A stretch of DNA of 32,465 bases, taken from Bifidobacterium breve. GTDB taxonomy: Bacteria; Actinomycetota; Acidimicrobiia; Acidimicrobiales; Ilumatobacteraceae. The stretch lies in contig CAMDLK010000016.1 of assembly GCA_945901725.1 (NCBI GenBank), positions 1 to 32,465 of the forward strand. The letters run 5' to 3'. Made by a program: the position numbers and the translations under genes. Shown piece by piece: positions 1-7,825 of the stretch (position 1 is the first letter of the stretch; every line of letters begins with the position of its first letter). Below the pieces are notes generated by a model. It had not been told where the DNA came from and did not search any database. It saw nothing but the letters and a program-made list of their open reading frames with translations.

Positions 1-366
1 CCCGACTTGCTAGAGGGCTTGACTATCGAGAAGCTTGAGCGCGGGTTCATTAGCGCAATTACTCCACGTAAGCGTGATGAGCTGAGCTTGTATCACATTT
101 CACCAATTCGTTTTACTGTTGCCGAGGCGGTTGAAGAGTTGATGGAAGATATCGCTCGCGTTGGAAGTACTTCATTTCGCGCACTGACTACTGGCCTTGT
201 TGAGCGTCTCGAAATAGTTGTGCGGTTTTTAGCCATTCTTGAAATGTACAAACAAGGTTTTATTGAGCTAGATCAAGTTGATCGTTTTGGTGACATTACG
301 GTTCTGTGGACTGGTATCGGTACAGGAAACGAAAGCATGACGGAGATCGATTCTTATGAAGGATGA
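1..366 (+). CDS. scpA: Segregation and condensation protein A, C-terminal part (cut by window edge)
   Basis: The reading frame is open from base 1, so this is the 3' end of a longer gene (121 codons visible). ScpA is the kleisin that bridges the SMC ATPase heads and binds ScpB in the bacterial condensin complex. The visible part holds the C-terminal winged-helix region, with the family-like stretch VVRFLAILEMYKQGFIELDQ at about residues 70-89 followed by a short beta strand ending in VLWTG. The stop (364-366) lies inside scpB, which starts at 356, so the two are translationally coupled, as is usual for this pair. The ttg at 7 is not a credible start because conserved sequence continues upstream of it. 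Confidence 0.9.
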   Translation, partial: PDLLEGLTIEKLERGFISAITPRKRDELSLYHISPIRFTVAEAVEELMEDIARVGSTSFRALTTGLVERLEIVVRFLAILEMYKQGFIELDQVDRFGDITVLWTGIGTGNESMTEIDSYEG

Positions 367-961
367 TGTAACTACAGAAACAGTGCGAGCTATCGAGGCA
401 ATTGTTCTTGTGGCTCACGAGCCTGTACCAACAGATCTCATCGCTCAGTTACTTGAGATACCTGCAACGACGGTTGATGAAGTTTGTGGCCGCCTTGCAG
501 ATACGTATGAAGAAGCTGGTCATGGATTTCAGTTAGCAAAAGTTGCTGGGGGATGGCGTTTTCAAACTCACCCAGATTTGGCTCCTTATGTAGAGCGCTT
601 CATTCTCGATGGTCAACGTGCTCGTTTGTCGGGTGCCGCACTTGAAACTCTCGCCATCATTGCGTACAAGCAGCCAATCTCACGTTTGCAGATTGCATCA
701 ATTCGTGGTGTTGATCCCGATTCTGTGTTACGAACTTTGCACGGTCGCGCATACGTGGCGCCAGTGTCACGCGACAACGGTCCAGGCCAAGCAGTGATGT
801 GGGGTACAACACAATTGTTCCTAGAGAAGTTGGGTATTGCATCGCTGAAGGATCTTCCTGCCATTGCCTCTTTCGTTCCTGATGCATCCCTCGTTGAGGC
901 CTTGGAAAAGACATTGTTGATCGACGCTGACGCCATTTCTGAAACGAGCGAAGGGGCGTAA
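356..961 (+). CDS. scpB: Segregation and condensation protein B
   Basis: A 201-residue protein of normal family length. ScpB dimerises and binds ScpA within the SMC condensin complex on the nucleoid. It shows tandem winged-helix domains: an N-terminal one with [13 protein letters not shown] (about residues 22-34) and a second with the diagnostic [15 protein letters not shown] (about 96-110) and [13 protein letters not shown]. The C-terminal tail after residue 180 is acidic and probably disordered. The ATG at 356 overlaps the end of scpA by 11 bases, and the TAA stop shares its last base with the ATG of the next gene (TAATG at 959-963), which points to one operon. Confidence 0.93.
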   Translation: MKDDVTTETVRAIEAIVLVAHEPVPTDLIAQLLEIPATTVDEVCGRLADTYEEAGHGFQLAKVAGGWRFQTHPDLAPYVERFILDGQRARLSGAALETLAIIAYKQPISRLQIASIRGVDPDSVLRTLHGRAYVAPVSRDNGPGQAVMWGTTQLFLEKLGIASLKDLPAIASFVPDASLVEALEKTLLIDADAISETSEGA

Positions 962-1779
962 TGTCGTCCTTCACCCCGCCGGGAGGCGCGGTTCCTGAGC
1001 CACCGTTGTGGGAACAGATTGCCGATGATGCGCGTCTTGCCGATGGCGAGCGTTTGCAAAAAGTTCTTGCGAGGGCCGGATTCGGATCACGTCGTGTTTG
1101 CGAGAACCTGATTGAAGATGGTCGCGTCGATGTGAACGGCGATGTGGCGATATTGGGACGTCGAGTGAATGTTGACACAGACATCATCGAGGTTGATGGC
1201 GCACCTGTAGGTGTTCTTCCAGGTCTCGTGTATTACTTGTTGAATAAGCCAGAAGGCGTAGTGACAACGATGGTTGATACGCATGGTCGCGAGACAGTTC
1301 TTGATTACGTTCCATCGGAGCCCCGTGTGTTCTCTGTTGGGCGTTTAGATATCGATACAACGGGACTCTTGATTCTGACAAACGATGGCCAATTGACTCA
1401 GTTTTTGACGCACCCAAGTCATGGTGTTGAAAAGGAATACATAGCCGAAGTTGAGTGCGGCACGAATGGGGTTCCTAATGGTGCTTTGCGCCACCTACGT
1501 GATGGAGTGGAATTGGAAGATGGCTTGACCGCTCCTGCTGAAGTCGGTCAACCTGAGCCGGGCGTATTGCGAATAGTGATTCATGAGGGCCGCAACAGGC
1601 AAGTGCGACGCATGTGTGAGGAAGTTGGTCATCCGGTTATTCGGCTAGTCCGTACGCGCATCGGGCCTCTACGCGACACAAAGTTGGCGCCAGGGCAATG
1701 GCGAGAACTGACCATTGAAGAGGTTCGTCAATTATCTAGCGCAGTTGAGTTAGACGGTACGGATACGGTGTGGGAATGA
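961..1779 (+). CDS. rluB: 23S rRNA pseudouridine synthase, RluB/RsuA family
   Basis: A 272-residue RsuA/RluB-type pseudouridine synthase, expected to isomerise a uridine in 23S rRNA during ribosome assembly. An N-terminal extension of about 30 residues precedes an S4 RNA-binding domain ([16 protein letters not shown] onward). The catalytic domain follows, with LLNKPEGVV and the signature [11 protein letters not shown], whose Asp130 is the predicted nucleophile; [12 protein letters not shown] is a further family motif. Its position directly after scpB is the same in many actinobacteria and firmicutes. The exact target uridine cannot be told from sequence, so rluB is assigned by context and family. 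Confidence 0.9.
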   Translation: MSSFTPPGGAVPEPPLWEQIADDARLADGERLQKVLARAGFGSRRVCENLIEDGRVDVNGDVAILGRRVNVDTDIIEVDGAPVGVLPGLVYYLLNKPEGVVTTMVDTHGRETVLDYVPSEPRVFSVGRLDIDTTGLLILTNDGQLTQFLTHPSHGVEKEYIAEVECGTNGVPNGALRHLRDGVELEDGLTAPAEVGQPEPGVLRIVIHEGRNRQVRRMCEEVGHPVIRLVRTRIGPLRDTKLAPGQWRELTIEEVRQLSSAVELDGTDTVWE

Positions 1780-2846
1780 GTGCGACAAATAAGAAGAAAG
1801 CCAATGTGTTCGGTCTCGGACTAATCGGTGGATCACTTGCGCTTGCTCTTGCCGATGCTGGCTACGACGTCGGTGGTCATGACTCAGATAAGTCGAAGAT
1901 TGATACTGCTCTCGAGCGCGAGATTATTGCATTTCCCGGTTTGTATTCCGATGCAGAGGTGACTTTTGTTGCAACTCCTGTGGGGATTCTGGCGGAAGCG
2001 GTAACTGAGTCACTGGCATTAACAACTGGTGTCGTTACCGATGTTGGTTCAGTCAAGACGGCCATCTCTTCGCTGGTGACGGACCCTCGATTTGTCCCTG
2101 GACATCCGATGGCCGGATCTGAACTTGATGGATTAGATGGTGCTGATGCTTCTATGTTCGCTGGAGCCGTGTGGGTGCTTACTCCTACTGCTCATTCCTC
2201 CGATGCTGCTTTCGCTGTTGTCGCTGGCTTGGTAGCAAAGTTCGGCGCAGAAATTGTGGCGATGGACGCGGTGCAGCATGATGATCTTGTTGCAGTTGTT
2301 AGCCATGTTCCGCACCTTGCGGCAGCAACGTTGATGCGCATTGCTGATAATCGATCTGAAGAACACATGGCACTGCTGCGGCTTGCCGCTGGTGGCTTTC
2401 GCGATATGACTCGCATCGCTTCTGGTCGTCCAGGAATTTGGCTTGATATTTGTGAGCAGAACAAAGCATCAATCGTGCGCGGTTTAGATGCACTGATTCT
2501 TGGTCTTACCGATATGCGTGACGTGGTCGCAGGTTCGGACAGAGAAGGTTTGCTGTCGCGACTTGAACAAGCTCGACGGGCGCGCATGAACCTGCCGACG
2601 GGAGCCGGAGCAGTTGAAGATTTGGCTGAAGTACGTATTCCGATTCCTGATCGCCCTGGTGCGGCCGCTGACGTTTTCACATTGTCTGGCGAACTTGGAG
2701 TCAATATTTATGACTTTGAAGTGGTGCATTCAGCTGAAGGTGATCGCGGAATAATGGTGACGGTTGTACGGGCCGAGCATGCGGAAGTCTTTAGGGGCGG
2801 GTTGCTGGCCCGTGGATTTCGTCCGGCTATCCAGCCACTGTCGTGA
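1776..2846 (+). CDS. tyrA: Prephenate/arogenate dehydrogenase with C-terminal ACT domain
   Basis: A 356-residue NAD(P)-dependent dehydrogenase of tyrosine biosynthesis, oxidatively decarboxylating prephenate or arogenate. The Rossmann motif [10 protein letters not shown] is near residue 14, followed by [10 protein letters not shown] and the substrate-site stretch [15 protein letters not shown]. The last 70 residues (from about 285, [14 protein letters not shown]) read as an ACT domain, which suggests amino-acid feedback control. I chose ATG 1776, which overlaps the rluB stop as ATGA; an in-frame GTG at 1770 is the alternative. Its GTGA overlap with aroA places two aromatic amino acid genes in the same transcript. 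Prephenate versus arogenate preference cannot be seen. Confidence 0.92.
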   Translation: MSATNKKKANVFGLGLIGGSLALALADAGYDVGGHDSDKSKIDTALEREIIAFPGLYSDAEVTFVATPVGILAEAVTESLALTTGVVTDVGSVKTAISSLVTDPRFVPGHPMAGSELDGLDGADASMFAGAVWVLTPTAHSSDAAFAVVAGLVAKFGAEIVAMDAVQHDDLVAVVSHVPHLAAATLMRIADNRSEEHMALLRLAAGGFRDMTRIASGRPGIWLDICEQNKASIVRGLDALILGLTDMRDVVAGSDREGLLSRLEQARRARMNLPTGAGAVEDLAEVRIPIPDRPGAAADVFTLSGELGVNIYDFEVVHSAEGDRGIMVTVVRAEHAEVFRGGLLARGFRPAIQPLS

Positions 2847-4129
2847 CCACGGTCTTACTGCAACCGAATCCTGGGCCAATCGACGCGGTGGTGTCGGTTC
2901 CGGGTTCGAAGAGTGTCGCTAACCGTGCATTGGTGTGTGCGATGTTGTCAAAAGAGGCGTCCCGTATTTCAGGTATTCCAACAGGCGATGATGCTCGTGT
3001 TGTGTTGAATGTAATCAGGGATTCTGGGCGTTCGATCACGAATCTCGGAAATGAAGTCATTATCGGCGAGGCCTCCATTCTTAAGTTTCCAGGCATAGTC
3101 GATGCAGTACTTGCAGGCACTTCCTCTCGATTTCTCACCGCGGTTGCGGCCTTATTTGAAACAACCTCGATTATTGACGGCGAAGAAGTTTTACGAAGTC
3201 GCCCTATGGCTGATCTGCACGACGCTCTAATTTCGTTGGGTGCTGAAATCTCACACCTCGGTGAAGTTGGTCATCTGCCAGTATCTGTATCCAGAGGCTC
3301 GTTGTCTGGCGGCGATATTCACATCGCAGGGAATGTTTCAAGTCAATTCATTTCAGCATTGATGTTGATAGGTCCGATGCTTGATTCTGGACTCGTCGTT
3401 CATGTCGACGGACCCCTTGTTTCTCGTTCCTATGTAGAGATGACAGCGGATGTCATGAGGTCGTTCGGAGCTTCCGTATCGTTTGATGAATCAACCATCA
3501 CTGTGAGCAGTGGTGAATACGGTGGACGAGATTATTTCATTGAACCTGATTATTCATCAGCTGCTTTTCCACTGGTTGCTATTGCCGTTCGTGAAGGTCG
3601 CGTGGTGATTCCTGGTCTAGCAACAGCGTCGTTGCAGGGAGATTCCGAGATCATTTCTATTTTGGAAAACATGGGATTGACATGTGTGGTTATTGACTCG
3701 GATGTGACGGTCTCACGTTCGAAATCGCAGAATGTCTTGCCACTTGTAATGGATATGTCGGATTGTTCGGACCTGGTTCCTGCAGTGGCTGTTGCGTGTT
3801 GCATGGCCACTGGCGAGAGTGTTCTTAGCGGCATTGGTTTTATTCGAAACAAGGAAAGCGACAGGCTCGGAGATCTTGCAAACGAGATAAATCGTGCTGG
3901 TGGAAAAGTGATCGTCGAAGCAGATGGTCTGAGAATTTCTGGTCCATGCACATGGAATTCAGTGATCTTCAATAGTCACCATGATCACCGCATGGCGATG
4001 GCGCTGTCGCTCTTGTCGTTGTGTGCGCCCGGTGTGAAAGTCGCCGATCCTGAGGTAGTAACTAAGAGTTGGCCGTCATTCTTCGCTGACATGGCACCAA
4101 TCCTCGGCACTAATGAGATTGGCAACTAG
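2843..4129 (+). CDS. aroA: 3-phosphoshikimate 1-carboxyvinyltransferase (EPSP synthase)
   Basis: The 428-residue shikimate-pathway enzyme joining phosphoenolpyruvate to shikimate-3-phosphate. Conserved blocks are in order: PGSKSVANRALVCA near the N-terminus, AGTSSRF (the PEP-loop region, where many actinobacteria have AGTVMRF), RSRPMADLHDAL, SSQFISALMLIGPML, PDYSSAAFPLVA, IRNKESDRLGDL and HHDHRMAMALSLL. The start is a GTG overlapping the tyrA stop (GTGA at 2843-2846). In many relatives a CMP kinase gene follows aroA; here it does not. The TAG stop at 4127-4129 is also the first half of a possible promoter element for the next gene. Confidence 0.95.
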   Translation: MTTVLLQPNPGPIDAVVSVPGSKSVANRALVCAMLSKEASRISGIPTGDDARVVLNVIRDSGRSITNLGNEVIIGEASILKFPGIVDAVLAGTSSRFLTAVAALFETTSIIDGEEVLRSRPMADLHDALISLGAEISHLGEVGHLPVSVSRGSLSGGDIHIAGNVSSQFISALMLIGPMLDSGLVVHVDGPLVSRSYVEMTADVMRSFGASVSFDESTITVSSGEYGGRDYFIEPDYSSAAFPLVAIAVREGRVVIPGLATASLQGDSEIISILENMGLTCVVIDSDVTVSRSKSQNVLPLVMDMSDCSDLVPAVAVACCMATGESVLSGIGFIRNKESDRLGDLANEINRAGGKVIVEADGLRISGPCTWNSVIFNSHHDHRMAMALSLLSLCAPGVKVADPEVVTKSWPSFFADMAPILGTNEIGN

Positions 4130-4132
4130 CCT
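4127..4132 (+). promoter_or_regulatory. Possible -10 element (TAGCCT) for the phosphatase gene, overlapping the aroA stop
   Basis: The hexamer TAGCCT begins with the aroA stop codon and ends exactly 6 nt before the ATG at 4139. The same TANNNT-N6-start layout recurs at other non-coupled genes in this window. No -35 hexamer is visible. Chance cannot be excluded for this single site. Confidence 0.35.
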
Positions 4133-4138
4133 GTGTCG

Positions 4139-4762
4139 ATGCATGTAACGGTCGCTGCTTTTGATGTGGACAACACCCTGACCGTGCGCGATTGCGTGGT
4201 TCCTTTTATGAGATCTGCTGCCGGTACTGGCCGTCTTGTAAAGGTAATTCTCTCGAAAGCGGGTGAAACTTTTCAAAGTGTTCGCCGCCGAGATCGAGAC
4301 GCACTCAAAGCTAAATTCGTTGCGGGCATTTTTGCGGGCAAGGACGCTCGCGAAGTTGAGTCGCTTGGAATTCAGTTTGCATCAAAAGTTGCAGACAAGT
4401 GGTTGCGAAGCGACGTTGCCACACGTCTGCGTTGGCATCAAGAACAAGGCCATGTTGTTATTCTCGTGTCGGCGTCATTGGGTGCATACCTGCACCCGTT
4501 AGGTGACCTTCTGGAAGTTGACGCTGTTTTGTGTACTGAACTTGAGGAAAAGGACGGTCTTCTCACCGGCAAGTTGGCGGGCCAAAATTGTCGTGGAAAA
4601 GAGAAGGCTTCACGAGTTCAAAAGTGGTGCCAAGATTCCGGAATAGCGACTGAGGATCTTGTCTATGCATATGGAGATTCGTCAGGAGACACGGAATTGT
4701 TAGAGCTTTTCTCGGAACCAACTTGGGTAAACGATATCGATTTAGTGGCGTTGGTCGCATGA
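4139..4762 (+). CDS. HAD-superfamily (subfamily IB, SerB-like) phosphatase, candidate DPPR phosphatase
   Basis: A 207-residue HAD hydrolase. Motif I is FDVDNTL with nucleophile Asp9 and acid/base Asp11, motif II is the Ser in VILVSAS, motif III is the Lys in GKEKAS and motif IV is GDSSGD, so all catalytic residues are present. Subfamily IB members dephosphorylate small phosphates such as phosphoserine. Here the gene overlaps the DPPR synthase gene by ATGA, and HAD-UbiA pairs or fusions are known in bacteria, so I infer it removes the 5-phosphate of decaprenyl-phosphoryl-5-phosphoribose, a job given to a PAP2-type protein (Rv3807c) in Mycobacterium. Start: ATG 4139 is preferred for the TAGCCT spaced 6 nt away; GTG 4133 is the alternative. 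Confidence 0.8.
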   Translation: MHVTVAAFDVDNTLTVRDCVVPFMRSAAGTGRLVKVILSKAGETFQSVRRRDRDALKAKFVAGIFAGKDAREVESLGIQFASKVADKWLRSDVATRLRWHQEQGHVVILVSASLGAYLHPLGDLLEVDAVLCTELEEKDGLLTGKLAGQNCRGKEKASRVQKWCQDSGIATEDLVYAYGDSSGDTELLELFSEPTWVNDIDLVALVA

Positions 4763-5628
4763 TTGTCGCCTGCATCAAAGAGGCTCGTCCATCACAATGG
4801 ACTAAGAACGTATTGGTCTTTGCCGCACCAGCTGCCCTTGGTGTTCTGAACGAATGGTCGTCATTAGGCAAGACGCTCACTGTTTTTGCAGCCTTCTGTA
4901 TGGTCGCAAGTGGAACGTACTACTGGAACGACATCATGGATGTTGAGCAAGATCGTCAGCATCCAAAGAAGCGCAATCGACCCATTGCAAGTGGCGCTGT
5001 TCCTCTTTCAATGGCTCGGGTTATTGGCTCAGTTCTGCTGATGAGTGGCCCAGCACTCGGTTACGTTGTGCGTCCAGCCGCCGGAGGCATCATTGCGCTG
5101 TATGCCGGTTTGACTATTGGTTACAGCACGTGGTGGAAGCACATACCTTTGCTTGATTTGTCGCTTGTGGCTAGTGGTTTTGTGTTGCGTGCAATGGTTG
5201 GCGCTGCAGCTACTCAAACACCAATGTCTATGTGGTTCGTTTTGTGCATCACTTTCGGCTCTTTTTTCATTGTCACAGGCAAGCGTTTTGCAGAGTTGCT
5301 CGAGCTGGGAGAGCAAGCTGCTGTGACGCGGACCTCACTGAAGTCCTATTCACTTGTGTATCTGCGACAACTACTTGTTGTCTCATGCACGGCGACTGTT
5401 GTGACCTATTGCATGTGGGCGTTTGAGAATGCAGCAATTGCCAATGAAACTATTCCATTCCACGGTTTATCCATTGTCCCTATGGTTCTTGCTCTTTTGC
5501 GTTATTTGTTGGTTTTGGAGAATGGCGGCGGAGGCGCACCGGAAGAAGTGTTCTTTAGTGACCGCTGGATTCAGGCGTATGGCGCGGTGTGGGTTGTCGT
5601 GTATGGGCTTGCCGTATACGCCTCCTAG
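4759..5628 (+). CDS. ubiA: Decaprenyl-phosphate phosphoribosyltransferase (DPPR synthase, UbiA family)
   Basis: A 289-residue polytopic membrane enzyme of the UbiA prenyltransferase superfamily. The aspartate-rich site is NDIMDVEQDRQHPKKRNRP at residues 57-75, matching the NDxxDxxxDxxHPxKxxRP form typical of Mtb Rv3806c rather than the menaquinone or ubiquinone enzymes. About eight or nine hydrophobic helices follow. The predicted reaction moves 5-phosphoribose from PRPP onto polyprenyl phosphate at the cytoplasmic membrane, the first committed step to decaprenyl-phosphoryl-arabinose. The ATG at 4759 overlaps the phosphatase stop (ATGA); an upstream in-frame start at 4723 would give an unnatural N-terminus. 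dprE1 and dprE2 follow. Confidence 0.9.
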   Translation: MIVACIKEARPSQWTKNVLVFAAPAALGVLNEWSSLGKTLTVFAAFCMVASGTYYWNDIMDVEQDRQHPKKRNRPIASGAVPLSMARVIGSVLLMSGPALGYVVRPAAGGIIALYAGLTIGYSTWWKHIPLLDLSLVASGFVLRAMVGAAATQTPMSMWFVLCITFGSFFIVTGKRFAELLELGEQAAVTRTSLKSYSLVYLRQLLVVSCTATVVTYCMWAFENAAIANETIPFHGLSIVPMVLALLRYLLVLENGGGGAPEEVFFSDRWIQAYGAVWVVVYGLAVYAS

Positions 5629-5667
5629 GAGCTTCTGCATTGACCTCTGTTTATTGAGGGCACCGTC

Positions 5668-5673
5668 TAGAAT
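5668..5673 (+). promoter_or_regulatory. Predicted -10 element (TAGAAT) for dprE1, possibly leaderless
   Basis: TAGAAT sits 7 nt before the dprE1 ATG at 5681, so transcription would begin at or next to the start codon. There is no Shine-Dalgarno sequence in between. A TTGACC at 5640-5645 is 22 bp away, too far for a normal -35. Confidence 0.45.
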
Positions 5674-5680
5674 TTGAACC

Positions 5681-7060
5681 ATGGTTATGCAGCGTTTATC
5701 AGGGTGGGGTCGCACTGCTTGGACCGTCGCAGATCTTGTTCACACCACAGAAGTTGATGTCTTTCGCTCCACAATTGGAGCCGCAGGAGAGCGAGGCGTT
5801 ATTTCTCGTGGTCTCGGTCGTTCGTATGGTGCCGCAGCTCAAAATGCAGGTGGAATTGTTCTAGAGATGACTGCCGAAAATGACCCGATGGGCATTGACG
5901 CAGATTTTGACCCTCTGACTGGGCTTCTCACTGTTGCTGCAAGCGTCAGTATCGATGCCATCTTGCGTATGTGCGTCCCGCAAGGTTGGTTTATTCCTGT
6001 TACTCCAGGTACAAGATTTGTCACTGTGGGCGGGGCTATCGCGTCTGATATCCACGGCAAGAATCATCACATCGACGGAAGTTTCGGACAGCATGTTCGC
6101 TCTTTGACGCTGATGTTGTCGAATGGTGAAATTGTTGAACTTTCACCCGACCAAAATCCTGCATGGTTTTGGGCAACAGTTGGCGGGATGGGGCTTACCG
6201 GTGTAGTCCTTCGGGCAACAGTTGCAATGTTGAAGATTGAGTCCTCGCGTGTTGAAGTCGAGACGGTGCGGTTGGAGAATTTCGATGCTGTATGCGCAGC
6301 CATGAGTGCTGACGGCGTTGATGACGACTATCGATATTCAGTGGCTTGGGTAGACCTACTTGCTACGGGGGCTGCAATGGGACGCGGAGTATTGACACGT
6401 GGTGATCATGCCGCCGCGAGCAAAGTAGACAACAAAGAGCCTTTGGCGTACGACCCTCGTTTAACAGTGTCAGCACCAGGTTGGGTGCCTAACGGATTGT
6501 TGAATAAATGGTCGATCAAAGCATTTAATGAAGCCTGGTACCGCAAGGCGCCAGCAAAGAGCCATATTGGTCTTGAGTCGATACCTGCGTTCTTTCATCC
6601 ACTTGATGGTGTGAACAGGTGGAATCGCTTATATGGGAAACAGGGATTCATTCAGTATCAATTCATTGTTCCACTTGATCGCACTGATGTGTTACGCAAA
6701 GTGATTGAGAAATTCTCAGGTGCAGGCGTTGCTTCGTTCCTTGCAGTGTTGAAAAGGATGGGCCCTCAGAATGCCGCACCTATGTCTTTCCCAACGGAAG
6801 GCTGGACATTGACTCTCGACATGGCCGCCGGTATTTCTGGGTTAGCTGAATTGCTGTCAGAGGTTGACTCCCTTGTTTTGGATGCGGGCGGACGTCACTA
6901 CTTGGCGAAGGATTCTCATGTCTCTGCATCAGCAGTACGTAGGGGATATCCACGCATCGACGAGTGGATGAGCACCCAAGAAGAGATGGACCCGATTGGT
7001 TTATGGCGTAGCGATTTGTCGCGCCGTTTGGGACTGGTAGATCACAGGAGATCGTTATGA
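5681..7060 (+). CDS. dprE1: Decaprenylphosphoryl-beta-D-ribose 2'-oxidase (DprE1)
   Basis: A 459-residue FAD-linked oxidase (FAD_binding_4 plus ALO-type C-terminal domain) that oxidises the 2'-hydroxyl of decaprenyl-phosphoryl-ribose. The N-terminal FAD motif GVISRGLGRSYGAAAQNAGG (about residues 39-58) closely matches the Mtb enzyme. The C-terminal half aligns without gaps around PMSFPTEGW, then GGRHYLAKDS with Lys410 matching Mtb Lys418, and YPRIDEW. The position equivalent to Mtb Cys387 is Thr378. The stop overlaps the dprE2 start as ATGA, so the two subunits are coupled. ATG 5681 is the first start of the frame after a 52-base gap; Met3 at 5687 is an alternative. Confidence 0.94.
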   Translation: MVMQRLSGWGRTAWTVADLVHTTEVDVFRSTIGAAGERGVISRGLGRSYGAAAQNAGGIVLEMTAENDPMGIDADFDPLTGLLTVAASVSIDAILRMCVPQGWFIPVTPGTRFVTVGGAIASDIHGKNHHIDGSFGQHVRSLTLMLSNGEIVELSPDQNPAWFWATVGGMGLTGVVLRATVAMLKIESSRVEVETVRLENFDAVCAAMSADGVDDDYRYSVAWVDLLATGAAMGRGVLTRGDHAAASKVDNKEPLAYDPRLTVSAPGWVPNGLLNKWSIKAFNEAWYRKAPAKSHIGLESIPAFFHPLDGVNRWNRLYGKQGFIQYQFIVPLDRTDVLRKVIEKFSGAGVASFLAVLKRMGPQNAAPMSFPTEGWTLTLDMAAGISGLAELLSEVDSLVLDAGGRHYLAKDSHVSASAVRRGYPRIDEWMSTQEEMDPIGLWRSDLSRRLGLVDHRRSL

Positions 7061-7821
7061 AAAATGGTGTAGGTGTTGCGCAGAATATTGTGTTGTTTGG
7101 CGGTACGAGCGAAATTGGACAGGCAATAATTCACAAGTTGGTGAAGCCTGGTGTTTCTCATGTTGTTCTCGTGAGCCGTGATATCGACGCAGCAGATCAA
7201 CAGATTGCTGAGATCGCAGAACGGTACCCAGATCTTGACGTTCACCATGTGCGTTTCAATGCTGATGACTCTGCATCAATGGTGCACGTGGTGGCTGAAG
7301 TTGCTCAACAAGTCGGCGATATCGATGTTGCAGTTATCGCACAAGGATTATTGCAAGAAGGTGTTGACTATTACGCAGACCCGGCAGCCTTGGTGCCCGT
7401 GGCAGATGTGAACTTCACGGGAACCATGGTTCTTATGTACGCCCTTGCGGCTCAGATGCGTTCGCAAGGGTATGGCAAAATGGTTCTGTTGTCTTCTGTC
7501 GCTGGTGAACGAGTCCGTAAAGGAAATCCGGCCTACGGCGCAACGAAGGCTGGTATTGATGGTTTCGCACTAGCTCTTGACCATGAACTCGTTGGATCTG
7601 GTGTTTCAGTGTTGGTCGTACGTCCAGGTTTCGTCACAACCAAGATGACAAAAGGAATGGATAAAGCACCATTCTCTACCGATGCTGAGACGGTAGCTTC
7701 AGCTGTTGGGAAAGCAGTTGGAACGTCAAAAACAGTCATCTGGGTTCCGGGCTTGCTTCAATACATGTTCATGATTTTGAAGAACCTGCCCACTGCTGTG
7801 TGGAGAAGACTTCCTCTTTAA
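7057..7821 (+). CDS. dprE2: Decaprenylphosphoryl-2-keto-ribose reductase (DprE2, SDR family)
   Basis: A 254-residue short-chain dehydrogenase that reduces the 2-keto intermediate to decaprenyl-phosphoryl-arabinose, working with DprE1. The nucleotide-binding motif is the DprE2-type GGTSEIG near residue 15, rather than the common TGxxxGIG. Further matches to Mtb DprE2 are SSVAGERVRKGN, YGATKAG with Tyr160 and Lys164, VLVVRPGFV, and the C-terminal YMFMILKNLPTAVWRRLPL. A ribosome-binding site CAGGAG lies at 7045-7050, 6 nt before the ATG, inside the end of dprE1. The gene ends 4 bases before the converging glycosyltransferase gene. Confidence 0.93.
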   Translation: MKNGVGVAQNIVLFGGTSEIGQAIIHKLVKPGVSHVVLVSRDIDAADQQIAEIAERYPDLDVHHVRFNADDSASMVHVVAEVAQQVGDIDVAVIAQGLLQEGVDYYADPAALVPVADVNFTGTMVLMYALAAQMRSQGYGKMVLLSSVAGERVRKGNPAYGATKAGIDGFALALDHELVGSGVSVLVVRPGFVTTKMTKGMDKAPFSTDAETVASAVGKAVGTSKTVIWVPGLLQYMFMILKNLPTAVWRRLPL

Positions 7822-7825
7822 CTGT

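Noticed and set aside
2192-2704. 170-codon minus-strand open frame inside tyrA
   Set aside because: Antisense to a conserved gene, with low-complexity Ser/Arg/Ala composition and no motif.
5640-5645. TTGACC as -35 element for dprE1
   Set aside because: The 22-bp distance to the TAGAAT at 5668 is outside the normal 16-19 bp range.
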